Source: Candidatus Rokuibacteriota bacterium (GTDB lineage: Bacteria > Methylomirabilota > Methylomirabilia > Rokubacteriales > CSP1-6). From it: 10,453 bases of DNA. Under the pieces are notes generated by a model. The model was not told the DNA's origin, made no database searches, and saw only the letters and a program-made list of their open reading frames with translations. The position numbers and the translations under genes are program-made. Positions 1 to 7,276 of this stretch are shown piece after piece. Every line of letters begins with the position of its first letter. The stretch's first letter is position 1. The stretch spans positions 1-10,453 of the forward strand of contig JACORX010000325.1 in assembly GCA_016179165.1 (NCBI GenBank), written 5' to 3'.

Positions 1-722
1 GCCTAAGGGTGTTCGATGCGACCTGCCCGCTGGTTACCAAGGTGCACGTCGAGGTGTCGAAGATGCTGCGCGACGGCTACCAGATCGTGATGATCGGGCA
101 CCGCGGCCACCCGGAGTCCGAGGGCACCATGGGTGAGGCCCCGGACCGTATGTTCCTCATCGCGCATCCCGAGGAAGTGGACAAGCTCAAGATCTCCGAC
201 CCCGACAAGGTCGCCTATCTCACCCAGACGACGCTCTCCCTCGACGACACGCGCGCCTGCATCGAGGCGCTGCGCCGCCGCTTCCCGAAGATCACCGGGC
301 CCGCCAAGGACGACATCTGCTACGCGACCCAGAACCGCCAGGCCTCGGCCAAGACCGTGGCGGGGCAAGTGGACGTGCTGCTCGTCATCGGCGCGGCCAA
401 CAGCTCCAACGCGAACCGCCTGGTCGAGGTCTCGACGGTGATGGGCACGCCGTCCTATCTGATCAACGACAAGAACGACATCAAGCCCGAGTGGCTGGAC
501 GGCTCCAAGCGCACCGGCGTCACGGCCGGGGCCTCGACGCCCGAGTTCCTCGTGACCGAAGTGGTCGAGGCGCTCCAGCACGCCGGCCGCGTCGCGGTGC
601 GCGAGGTGCACGTGGTCGAGGAGGACGTGCGCTTCGGACTGCCGCGCGAGCTGGAGGACATCGCCCGCCAGGGCGGCAAGGCCCTGCCCGAGCGCAGCGG
701 CGCCGCCGTGGTGAGCGAGTAA
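1..722 (+). CDS. ispH: 4-hydroxy-3-methylbut-2-enyl diphosphate reductase (IspH/LytB), 5'-truncated
   Basis: Last enzyme of the MEP isoprenoid pathway: a [4Fe-4S] protein that reduces HMBPP to IPP and DMAPP in the cytoplasm. The window starts inside the gene; the first whole codon is at 3, so roughly the first 90 residues, including the first cluster Cys, are missing. What remains matches IspH closely. VFDATCPLV carries the second cluster Cys (E. coli C96), HRGHPESEGTMG the substrate-binding His and the catalytic Glu (H124/E126), TQTTLS the conserved Thr, DDICYATQNRQ the third cluster Cys (C197), SSNANRL and GAS the diphosphate-binding Ser/Asn residues. All catalytic positions in the visible part are intact. 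A GTG at 9 is internal, because conserved sequence continues upstream of it. The TAA stop lies 2 nt before the next gene, so the two are probably co-transcribed. The equivalences are from memory of the E. coli protein. Confidence 0.97.
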   Translation, partial: LRVFDATCPLVTKVHVEVSKMLRDGYQIVMIGHRGHPESEGTMGEAPDRMFLIAHPEEVDKLKISDPDKVAYLTQTTLSLDDTRACIEALRRRFPKITGPAKDDICYATQNRQASAKTVAGQVDVLLVIGAANSSNANRLVEVSTVMGTPSYLINDKNDIKPEWLDGSKRTGVTAGASTPEFLVTEVVEALQHAGRVAVREVHVVEEDVRFGLPRELEDIARQGGKALPERSGAAVVSE

Positions 723-724
723 CC

Positions 725-1666
725 ATGCACCTCGTCACCTTCCGTCGGGGGCGCGGCGAGCCCAAGCCGGGCGCCGTGTGGCACGAGGCCGTGCTGGACC
801 TGGGCGGCCTGGCCAAGGATCTGGCCGCGCAGCGGGGGACGATCAGACGCGGCCGCAGCGGCTTCCCGAAGAGCCTGCTCGAGCTGGTCCAGGGCGGTGA
901 AGCCGCGCTCCTCCTCGCGCACGAGGCCTGGGAGTACGGCAAGCGCTTGGTAGACCAGCAGGCCATCGAGGAGCTGGCGAAGCGCAAGCTGGCCTACCCG
1001 CTCAAGCGGGTGCGCCTCCTGGCGCCGATCCCGCACCCGGCGCGCAACGTCTTCTGCCTCGGCCGCAACTACGCCGACCACGCCGCCGAGCGCGGCGCCG
1101 CCGTGCCCGAGCACCCGGTGTACTTCACCAAGCCCGGCACGGCCGTCGTCGGCCCCGGCGACGACGTGGTCCACCATGCGGTCACCAGCGAACTGGACTA
1201 CGAGGTGGAGCTGACGGCGGTGATCGGCACGGCCGGCCGCGACATCAGCCGCGCCGACGCGTTGAAGCACGTGTTCGGCTACACGATCATCAACGACGTG
1301 ACGGCCCGAGACCTCCAGAAACGGCACACGCAGTGGTTCAAGGGCAAGTCGCTCGACACCTTCTGCCCCATGGGCCCGGTGCTGGTCACGGCCGACGAGA
1401 TCCCGGACCCGCAGGCGCTCAACATCACCATGCGCGTGAACGGACAGGTCCGGCAGTCCAGCAACACCAGCAAGATGATCTTCCCCGTGGACCAGTGCAT
1501 CGAGGTGCTGTCGCTGGCCATGACGCTGCTCCCCGGCGACCTGATCGCCACCGGCACTCCCGACGGCGTGGGCGCGGCGACCGGCAACTACCTCAAGGCC
1601 GGGGACCGCATGGAAGCCGAAGTCGAGAGGATCGGCGTGCTCGCCAACCGAGTCGTCCGGCCGTAG
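725..1666 (+). CDS. Fumarylacetoacetate hydrolase (FAH) family protein
   Basis: A 313-residue protein of the FAH superfamily, whose members cleave or isomerise C-C bonds in acylpyruvates and similar oxo-acids at a Mg/Mn centre. The N-terminal ~100 residues are a variable lead-in domain. The catalytic fold begins at NVFCLGRNYADH (from N108). Metal ligands are visible as E160 and E162 in LDYEVEL and D191 in INDVTARD. WFKGKSLDTFCPMGP and DLIATGTPDGVG are further family signatures. The superfamily covers acylpyruvase, 2-hydroxyhepta-2,4-diene-1,7-dioate isomerase, ureidoglycolate lyase-like enzymes and oxaloacetate decarboxylases; sequence alone does not give the substrate. ATG 725 is chosen because it directly follows the ispH stop and gives normal family length. 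The frame stays open further upstream, but only inside ispH. There is no strong Shine-Dalgarno sequence, so translation is probably coupled to ispH. No functional link to ispH is evident. Confidence 0.93.
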   Translation: MHLVTFRRGRGEPKPGAVWHEAVLDLGGLAKDLAAQRGTIRRGRSGFPKSLLELVQGGEAALLLAHEAWEYGKRLVDQQAIEELAKRKLAYPLKRVRLLAPIPHPARNVFCLGRNYADHAAERGAAVPEHPVYFTKPGTAVVGPGDDVVHHAVTSELDYEVELTAVIGTAGRDISRADALKHVFGYTIINDVTARDLQKRHTQWFKGKSLDTFCPMGPVLVTADEIPDPQALNITMRVNGQVRQSSNTSKMIFPVDQCIEVLSLAMTLLPGDLIATGTPDGVGAATGNYLKAGDRMEAEVERIGVLANRVVRP

Positions 1667-1713
1667 CCCCAACCCACCAGACGACAAGCGCCAGCGTCTC
1701 CTTCGCGTGCCAC

Positions 1714-1738
1714 GGGGCGCCGGTGATGCCGGCGCCCC
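1714..1738 (+). terminator. Perfect 10-bp GC hairpin, possible terminator of ispH-FAH
   Basis: GGGGCGCCGG (1714-1723) and CCGGCGCCCC (1729-1738) are exact reverse complements around a 5-nt TGATG loop, 47 nt after the FAH stop. Position and strength fit a transcription end. The downstream stretch is pyrimidine-rich but has no run of T, so it is not a textbook intrinsic terminator. A second, outer 9-bp pairing encloses it (1694-1702 with 1760-1768), so it could instead be part of a larger RNA fold. Confidence 0.45.
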
Positions 1739-1812
1739 AGCTTCCTCGTCCGCTCTCTGAGGAGACGCACGGCCTCCCTGACCTGCCTCTGGCCTGTCCC
1801 GCGGCGCTGTGG

Positions 1813-1818
1813 TAGCAT
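1813..1818 (+). promoter_or_regulatory. Candidate -10 element upstream of the EF-G-like gene
   Basis: TAGCAT (4 of 6 matches to TATAAT, with the key A2 and T6) lies within GTGGTAGCAT, about 70 nt before the EF-G-like ATG. The best -35 candidate at ~1789 (CTGGCC) is poor. It is the only plausible -10 in this 222-nt spacer and lies after the hairpin, as expected for a new transcription unit, but support is weak. Confidence 0.25.
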
Positions 1819-1888
1819 CCGTGCCCACATCGCCCTTTTCTCCGGCAGTCGGATTTTCCCTTCGCAGCAAGGGCGCGGGGAGGTAGGC

Positions 1889-3967
1889 ATGGCGACGGAG
1901 ATCTCCAAGATCCGCAACGTGGGCTTCGCGGGCCACGGCGGGGTGGGCAAGACATCCCTGGTGGAAGCCATCCTGTTCGCCGCCGGGGCCATCAACCGGC
2001 TCGGCAAGGTGGACGACGGCACCACCACCACCGACTTCGACCCCGACGAGATCAAGCGCAAGATCTCGCTGGGCACCTCGGTCGCGTACTGCGACTGGAA
2101 GGGCCACCGCCTCAACCTGATCGACACGCCCGGGTACGGCGATTTCGTCGCCGACGCGCGCGGGGGGTTGCGGGTGGCCGGCGCGGCGGTCATCGTGGTG
2201 GACGCGGTCGCCGGCGTGCAGGTGCAGACGGAGAAGGTCTGGAAGTACGCCAACGAGTACACCCTGCCGCGCGCCGTCGTCATCAACCGCCTCGACCGCG
2301 AGCGCGCCGATTTCTTCCGCACCCTCGAGTTCCTCCAGAAGCGCTTGAAGGGCCGGCTCTGCCCGCTCCAGCTTCCGATCGGATCCGAGGCGGGCTTCAA
2401 GGGCGTGGTGGACCTGGTCGCGATGAAGGCGCTCCTCACGGCCGATGGCAAGCCGAAGGAAGCGGAGATCCCCGGCGAGGCGATGGACGACGCCAAGGCG
2501 TGGCGCGAGAAGCTCATGGAGGCCGTGGCCGAGACCGACGACGACCTGCTCGCCAAGTATCTCGAAGAGGGCAGCATCGGCGAGGAGGAGATGGTCAAGG
2601 CCCTCGGCAAGGCCATCGGGCAGGGGAGCCTCGTGCCGGTCATGGCCGCCTCCGCCACCAAGGGCATCGGCGTCCAGCCGCTGATGGACCTGATCGTCAA
2701 GGAGTTCCCGTCGCCCGCCGACGCCGGCCCGGTCGAGGGCATCGACCCGCGCAACAAGCAGGCCGTCACGCTGGCGCCCGATCCCAACGCGCCGCTCGCG
2801 GCCGTCGTTTTCAAGACCATCGCCGACCCGCACGTGGGCAAGCTCTCGCTCTTCCGCGTGTACTCGGGCACCTTCAAGGCCGACAGCCAGGTGCTCAACT
2901 CCACGCGCGGGGCCAAGGAGCGCATCGGGCACGTCGGCTGGCTCATGGGCAAGACGCAGAAGGCTGTCGACTCGCTGGGGCCGGGGGAGATCGGCGTCGT
3001 CGCCAAGCTCAAGGACACGCTGACGGGCGACACGCTCTGTGATGAGGCGCAGCCGGCGGTGCTCCCGGGCATCGCCTTCCCGGAGCCCTCCATCTCCTTC
3101 GCCATCCAGCCCAAGACGCGCGGCGACGAGGAGAAGATCTCGACGGCGCTCCACCGGATGACGGAAGAGGACCCGACGCTGCACCACCACTTCGACCCCG
3201 AGACCAAGCAGCTGCTCGTCTCCGGCATGGGGCAGCTGCACGTCGAGACGGTCGTCGAGCGGATGAAGCGCAAGTACAACGTGGACGTCAGCCTCCTGCC
3301 GCCGCGCATCCCCTACAAGGAGACCGTCAAGGGGCGCGCCGAGGTGCAGGGCAAGTACAAGAAGCAGACCGGCGGACGCGGGCAGTACGGCGACGTGTGG
3401 CTGAAGGTCGAGCCGCTCCAGCGCGGCGGCGGTTTCGAGTTCGTGGACGACACCTTCGGCGGCTCCGTGCCGCGCAACTTCATCCCGTCGGTGGAGAAAG
3501 GCGTCCGCAACTGCATGACGCGCGGCATCTTCGCCGGCTTCCCCATCGTGGATCTCAAGGTCTCGCTCTACGACGGGTCCTACCACGACGTGGACTCCTC
3601 CGACATGGCCTTCCAGATCGCGGCCTCGATGGGCCTGCAGAAGGGCTTCATGGAAGCGCACCCGATCCTGCTCGAGCCCATCATGCACGTCGAGGTGACG
3701 GCGCCGTCCGACCACGCGGGTGACGTCATCGGTGACCTGAACGGCCGGCGCGGGCGCATCGTGGGCATGGAGCCCGATGGCGAAGTCGTGTCCGTGCGCG
3801 CGCAGGCGCCCATGGCCGAGATGCTGACCTACGAGTCCGCGCTCCGCTCCATGACGGGTGGGCGCGGCGGCTACTCCATGGAGTTCTCGCACTACGAGGA
3901 AGTCCCGGCCCACCTCGCGGACAAGGTCGTCACCGCCGCGAAGGCGGAGAGAGAGAAGGCCCATTAG
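1889..3967 (+). CDS. Elongation factor G-like protein (EF-G-II type translational GTPase)
   Basis: A 692-residue five-domain EF-G homologue. The G domain has the P-loop GHGGVGKT (15-22), the switch II motif DTPGY (79-83) where canonical EF-G has DTPGH, NRLD (133-136) where most GTPases have NKxD, and a G5 motif SAT near 255. Domain II spans about 300-390, domain III starts near PSISF (398), domain IV near 481 with GRGQYGDVW and the tip sequence HDVDSSDMAFQIAA, and domain V starts near 593. Tyr for the catalytic switch-II His, together with this P-loop form, is known from the second EF-G-like family found beside true EF-G, so this is probably not the housekeeping fusA. No ribosomal-protein genes lie nearby, which agrees. 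A strong Shine-Dalgarno sequence (GGGGAGGT, 1877-1884) fixes ATG 1889. Its stop overlaps the apparent threonine synthase start, so the two genes are probably one operon. Whether it acts in translocation, recycling or a stress role cannot be told from sequence. Confidence 0.93.
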   Translation: MATEISKIRNVGFAGHGGVGKTSLVEAILFAAGAINRLGKVDDGTTTTDFDPDEIKRKISLGTSVAYCDWKGHRLNLIDTPGYGDFVADARGGLRVAGAAVIVVDAVAGVQVQTEKVWKYANEYTLPRAVVINRLDRERADFFRTLEFLQKRLKGRLCPLQLPIGSEAGFKGVVDLVAMKALLTADGKPKEAEIPGEAMDDAKAWREKLMEAVAETDDDLLAKYLEEGSIGEEEMVKALGKAIGQGSLVPVMAASATKGIGVQPLMDLIVKEFPSPADAGPVEGIDPRNKQAVTLAPDPNAPLAAVVFKTIADPHVGKLSLFRVYSGTFKADSQVLNSTRGAKERIGHVGWLMGKTQKAVDSLGPGEIGVVAKLKDTLTGDTLCDEAQPAVLPGIAFPEPSISFAIQPKTRGDEEKISTALHRMTEEDPTLHHHFDPETKQLLVSGMGQLHVETVVERMKRKYNVDVSLLPPRIPYKETVKGRAEVQGKYKKQTGGRGQYGDVWLKVEPLQRGGGFEFVDDTFGGSVPRNFIPSVEKGVRNCMTRGIFAGFPIVDLKVSLYDGSYHDVDSSDMAFQIAASMGLQKGFMEAHPILLEPIMHVEVTAPSDHAGDVIGDLNGRRGRIVGMEPDGEVVSVRAQAPMAEMLTYESALRSMTGGRGGYSMEFSHYEEVPAHLADKVVTAAKAEREKAH

Positions 3968-5204
3968 CCCGTCCTTCGTCACCCACATAGAGTGCACCGT
4001 CTGCGGCCGCCGCCACGAGGCCGGCCGCCTCCTCACCGTCTGCGAAGGCTGCGGCCAGATGCTGGCCGTCCGCTACGACCTGCCCAAGGTCGCCGCCGCT
4101 GTCACCAAGGACGACCTGCTCCGGCGCGCGCCCGGGATGTACCGCTTCCGCGAGCTGACGCCGCTCGACGGCGGCGAGGAACCGATCACGCTGGGCGAGG
4201 GCGGCACACCGTTAGTTCCGCTCCCGCGCCTGGCCAGGCATCTGGGACTCCGCCACATCTGGGGGAAGGACGAAGGCCAGAACCCGACAGGCTCGTTCAA
4301 AGCGCGTGGTCTCGGCATGGCGCTCACCAAGGCGCGCACGCTCGGCGTCAAGGGGCTGATGATCCCGTCGGCCGGGAACGCGGGCGGCGCCGCGGCGGTC
4401 TACGGAGCGCGCGGCGGGATCCCGGTGGTCGTGGTCGTCCCGCGCGGCACCGCCGAGGCTGCGATCGCGGAGGCGATCATCGCGGGCGCCTGCGTCTTCA
4501 CGGTTGACGGTTCGATCGCGACGGCGGGCAAGCTGATCGCGGGCGTCGCGTCCACGTTCGGCTGGTTCGATCTGGCCACGCTGAAAGAGCCCTATCGCCT
4601 CGAGGGCAAGAAGACGATGGGGCTCGAGTTGGCCGAGCAGCTCGGCTGGCAGGCGCCGGATCTCCTCATGTACCCGACGGGCGGCGGCACCGGCCTCGTC
4701 GGGATCTGGAAAGCGTACGAGGAGCTGGCGGCCATGGGCTGGATCAAGGCCGCCCAGCCCCGTTTCGTCGCGGTCCAGGCCGAGGGGTGCGCCCCGCTCG
4801 TCAAGGCGTGGGACGACAAGGCCGAGACCACGACGCTCTGGGAGAATCCCGTCACGGACGCGCCCGGCCTTCGCGTGCCGGGCCCCTTCGCGGGGCGCCA
4901 GATGCTCAAGATCATGCGCGACACGGGCGGCCACGCGCGCGCCGTGAGCGAGCAGGAGATCGTCGAGGCGCAGAAGCTCCTGGCGCGCATCGAGGGCATC
5001 TGGACGGCGCCCGAGGCCGCCGCCGCGCTCGCCGCGCTCTGCCAGATGAAGGAGACCGGCGAGGTGGATGCGGGCTCGCGCATCGTCATCGTGCTCACGG
5101 GCGCGGGGATCAAGAACCCGCCGCCGGCCCTGCCCGCGCCGGTGCACCTCGACGGCGACGAGGCGCAGATCCTCGCCCGCGTCAGGAAGGCCCTCGGCCT
5201 CTAG
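3963..5204 (+). CDS. thrC: Threonine synthase (PLP-dependent), start codon non-canonical
   Basis: Converts O-phospho-L-homoserine to threonine in the cytoplasm with PLP. About 413 residues, the length of the short bacterial/archaeal form. The N-terminus has a Cys4 zinc-ribbon pattern, C11-x2-C14 and C27-x2-C30. The PLP-binding Lys is K113 in NPTGSFKARG, SAGNAGG (136-142) contacts the cofactor, and PTGGGTG (238-244) is the phosphate-binding glycine loop. LTGAG lies near the C-terminus. The start is unusual. No in-frame ATG, GTG or TTG lies between the ATG at 3858, deep inside the EF-G-like gene, and the Met at ~4059, which is already past the Cys4 motif. ATT at 3963 is taken as the start because it gives the usual short lead before the first Cys, overlaps the upstream TAG (ATTAG), and follows a purine-rich GGAGAGAGAGAAGG. 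Starting at 3858 would add 35 Arg/Ser-rich residues that look like out-of-frame EF-G. Function is secure; the exact start is not. Confidence 0.9.
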   Translation: MSPSFVTHIECTVCGRRHEAGRLLTVCEGCGQMLAVRYDLPKVAAAVTKDDLLRRAPGMYRFRELTPLDGGEEPITLGEGGTPLVPLPRLARHLGLRHIWGKDEGQNPTGSFKARGLGMALTKARTLGVKGLMIPSAGNAGGAAAVYGARGGIPVVVVVPRGTAEAAIAEAIIAGACVFTVDGSIATAGKLIAGVASTFGWFDLATLKEPYRLEGKKTMGLELAEQLGWQAPDLLMYPTGGGTGLVGIWKAYEELAAMGWIKAAQPRFVAVQAEGCAPLVKAWDDKAETTTLWENPVTDAPGLRVPGPFAGRQMLKIMRDTGGHARAVSEQEIVEAQKLLARIEGIWTAPEAAAALAALCQMKETGEVDAGSRIVIVLTGAGIKNPPPALPAPVHLDGDEAQILARVRKALGL

Positions 5205-5216
5205 CCAAAAACGCTG

Positions 5217-5245
5217 TTGACATGGTCCGAGTGGCTTAGTAAGTT
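5217..5245 (+). promoter_or_regulatory. Sigma-70-like promoter for fccB-fccA
   Basis: A perfect -35 box TTGACA (5217-5222) is followed after 17 nt by TAAGTT (5240-5245), which keeps T1, A2 and T6 of the -10 consensus. It begins 12 nt after the thrC stop and ends about 50 nt before the fccB start. A 9-nt palindrome CTTAGTAAG (5235-5243) overlaps the -10 and could bind a regulator. It is the best-looking -35 box in the window and suggests the sulfide-oxidation genes are transcribed separately from thrC. Confidence 0.5.
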
Positions 5246-5296
5246 CTTCCGCATTCCGGCCGAGAAAAGAGTCAGTCAGTGAAGGAGGCGGGCGCC

Positions 5297-6568
5297 ATGA
5301 GCAGGCTGACGCGCAGAGATTTCCTCCGCTCCTCGGGTGTGGGTGTCGGGCTGGGCCTGGGGGCCGGATTCGGACTCTCGGGCTGCGCCGGTACCATGAC
5401 CGGCGACATCGCGCCCAAGAGCGGCCGCAGGGTGGTGGTGATCGGCGGTGGCTGGGGCGGGTCCACCGCGGCCAGGTACATCCGCATCGCCGACCCGACC
5501 ATCGAGGTGGTCCTGCTCGAGCCCAACCGGGAATTCGTCTCCTGCCCGTTCAGCAATCTCGTGTTGAGCGGGCAGCGGAGCATCGAGAGCCTGACGCTCT
5601 CCTACGGCGGGCTGCGGGCCCGCGGCGTCAAGATCATCCACGAGTTAGCGACCGCCATCGAGCCCGACACCAAAAGGGTCCGCATCGGCGAAGGCTACCT
5701 CGCCTACGACCGTCTCGTCGTCTCGCCCGGCGTCGACTTCCAGTGGGAGCAGGTCGAGGGGCTCGCGGCCGCCAGGGACACGGTGCTCCACGCGTGGAAG
5801 GCGGGGCCGCAGACGGTGCAGCTGGCGGCGCAGATCCAGTCCATGCCCGACGGCGGTGTCTTCGTCCTGACCGTGCCGCGCGTCGCCTACCGCTGCCCGC
5901 CGGGCCCGTACGAGCGCATCTGCCAGGTCGCGTGGTACCTCAAGGGGAACAAGCCGAAGAGCAAGGTGATCGTGCTCGACGCCAACCCGAACATCGTGTC
6001 GAAGACGGGGCTCTTCCGCGCGGCGTGGCGGGCATACCCGAACATCGACTACCGCGCCTCGCAGAAGGTGGTCGCCGTGGACACCTCGACGCGAGAGGTC
6101 CGCACCGAGTTCGATCGCGTCAAGTACGACGTGCTCAACCTGATCCCGCCCCAGCGCGCGGGCGCGATCGCCGTCCAGGCGGACCTCGTCGGCGCCGACA
6201 AGCGCTGGTGCGAGGTGGACCACGTCACGTACGAGTCGGTGAAGCAGAAGAACATCCACGTGATCGGCGACGCCACCATCGGGCTGCCCGTGCCCAAGTC
6301 CGGCAACGTCGCCAACAACATGGGCAAGGCGGCGGCGCTCAGCATCGTGAGTCTCCTCAACGGGCAGGCGGTGCCGCTCATGCCTCCCGGCAACACCTGC
6401 TACAGCTGGGTCAGCGACCGCGAAGCCATCGCGGTGGTGAATGCCTACAAGATCGAAAACGGCAAGGTGGTCCAGATCGAGCAGAAGCTCACGCCCGCCC
6501 AGAGCGTCTCCGTCGCCCAGCGCGCAGAGGGCTGGCGGCAGAGCATCTGGGCCGACATGCTGTCGTGA
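5297..6568 (+). CDS. fccB: Flavocytochrome c sulfide dehydrogenase, flavoprotein subunit
   Basis: FAD subunit of the periplasmic enzyme that oxidises sulfide to sulfur or polysulfide and passes electrons to a cytochrome c. 423 residues. The N-terminus is a Tat signal: RRDFL (6-10) followed by a Gly/Leu-rich hydrophobic stretch. It ends in LSGC (27-30), a lipobox, so the mature protein may be a lipoprotein anchored through C30. VVVIGGGWGGSTAA (from V46) is the FAD-binding Rossmann motif. C83 in FVSCPFSN matches the Cys that binds FAD covalently in FCSD and SoxF. C200 (YRCPPGP) and C368 (GNTCYSW) match the redox-active disulfide pair. GDATIGLPVPKSGN is the second FAD contact region. ATG 5297 is preferred to the in-frame GTG at 5279 because AAGGAGG (5282-5288) sits 8 nt before it and the Tat motif then falls at residues 6-10. 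The cytochrome partner follows after 17 nt. SoxF is an equally fair name. Confidence 0.95.
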   Translation: MSRLTRRDFLRSSGVGVGLGLGAGFGLSGCAGTMTGDIAPKSGRRVVVIGGGWGGSTAARYIRIADPTIEVVLLEPNREFVSCPFSNLVLSGQRSIESLTLSYGGLRARGVKIIHELATAIEPDTKRVRIGEGYLAYDRLVVSPGVDFQWEQVEGLAAARDTVLHAWKAGPQTVQLAAQIQSMPDGGVFVLTVPRVAYRCPPGPYERICQVAWYLKGNKPKSKVIVLDANPNIVSKTGLFRAAWRAYPNIDYRASQKVVAVDTSTREVRTEFDRVKYDVLNLIPPQRAGAIAVQADLVGADKRWCEVDHVTYESVKQKNIHVIGDATIGLPVPKSGNVANNMGKAAALSIVSLLNGQAVPLMPPGNTCYSWVSDREAIAVVNAYKIENGKVVQIEQKLTPAQSVSVAQRAEGWRQSIWADMLS

Positions 6569-6585
6569 AGGGGGGGACGGCGATC

Positions 6586-7194
6586 ATGACGACGACGCGC
6601 TTCGCGGCCGCCCTCGCGGCGGCCGTATTCCTACTCGCGGCTGCGCCCGGCGCGGCCCGCGCCGCCGGCCCGCTCGACGATCCAGGCTTCGCGAAGGTCA
6701 TCACGTGCGCGGCCTGCCACGGCGCCAACGGCAACAGCGGCTCCGACATGATGCCGATCATCTCGGGGCTCGACCCGGCCTACTTCAAGCGGCAGATCGA
6801 GAACTACGCCGCCGGCAAGCGCCCGTCGCCCGAGATGGAGCCCTACGCGAAGGAGGTCCAGTTCCTCGGCGCGGACCAGATCGCGGCGTATTTCGCCGCG
6901 CAGAAGCGCGTGCCCACGCCCATCCGCGTGTCGGCCGAGGCCGCCGCCAGAGGCAAGACGATTGCGGCCCAGTGCGTAGTCTGCCACGGGCCGGACGGCA
7001 AGGGAGAGGCCGCGCGGCTGATCCCCGGACTCGCCGGCCAGCCTCCGGGCTACCTCGCGCAGCAGATGGCGCTCTTCAAGGGGGACACGCGGGACCCGGG
7101 CGACCCGCTGCTCGCGGCCAAGAAGGCGCTGATGAAGATCATCCCAGACGGCCAGTTCGCCGACCTGGCCGCGTACTACTCGAGCCTGCGCTAA
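6586..7194 (+). CDS. fccA: Dihaem cytochrome c subunit of flavocytochrome c sulfide dehydrogenase
   Basis: A 202-residue exported dihaem c-type cytochrome, the likely electron acceptor of FccB. A Sec signal peptide covers about residues 1-26 (TTTRFAAALAAAVFLLAAA, cleavage near ARAA). Two haem-binding CxxCH motifs are visible: CAACH at 41-45 and CVVCH at 130-134, one in each of two class-I cytochrome domains. The second has the typical sequence IPGLAGQPPGYLAQQM, and each domain ends in an AAYF/AAYY helix. Met residues that could be the sixth ligands follow each motif (EMEPYAKE; KKALMKII). The two-domain layout resembles cytochrome c4 and FccA/SoxE. AAGGGGGG upstream of ATG 6586 serves as ribosome-binding site, and the gene starts 17 nt after fccB ends. 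The order, flavoprotein first, is the reverse of classical fccA-fccB. With no fccB neighbour it could only have been called a c4-like cytochrome; context makes the FCSD role likely. Confidence 0.9.
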   Translation: MTTTRFAAALAAAVFLLAAAPGAARAAGPLDDPGFAKVITCAACHGANGNSGSDMMPIISGLDPAYFKRQIENYAAGKRPSPEMEPYAKEVQFLGADQIAAYFAAQKRVPTPIRVSAEAAARGKTIAAQCVVCHGPDGKGEAARLIPGLAGQPPGYLAQQMALFKGDTRDPGDPLLAAKKALMKIIPDGQFADLAAYYSSLR

Positions 7195-7228
7195 GCCGGG
7201 ATTCCGGCGCCCGCCCGGCGTCGCCCGT

Positions 7229-7251
7229 GGCAGCATGGGCTGCCGAGTTTT
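7229..7251 (+). terminator. Rho-independent terminator candidate after fccA
   Basis: GGCAGC (7229-7234) and GCTGCC (7239-7244) form a 6-bp stem with an ATGG loop, followed by GAG and TTTT (7248-7251), 34 nt after the fccA stop. The stem is short and the T-run modest, but the order fits an intrinsic terminator ending the fcc operon. A smaller GCCGG/CCGGC hairpin lies just upstream at 7196-7209. Confidence 0.5.
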
Positions 7252-7276
7252 CGCGAGCGTCCGGCACATCCTCTAT

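Noticed and set aside
491..724. Upstream extension of the FAH-family frame into ispH
   Set aside because: The extra residues are Arg/Ala-rich shadow of ispH; ATG 725 directly after the ispH stop gives a normal family N-terminus.
3858..3962. ATG 3858 as the threonine synthase start
   Set aside because: It would add 35 Arg/Ser/Thr-rich residues that are simply the EF-G-like 3' end read out of frame, and would overlap that gene by 110 nt. It is kept only as a fallback because no canonical start exists nearer.
455..4036. Antisense open frame of about 1190 codons opposite ispH, the FAH gene, the EF-G-like gene and the thrC start
   Set aside because: It mirrors the GC-rich third positions of strong + strand genes; its translation is Arg/His/Gly/Leu-rich with no recognisable domain, and it spans several unrelated genes and a spacer.
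5279..5296. In-frame GTG as fccB start
   Set aside because: It lies just before the ribosome-binding sequence AAGGAGG that serves ATG 5297, and would push the Tat motif six residues further in.
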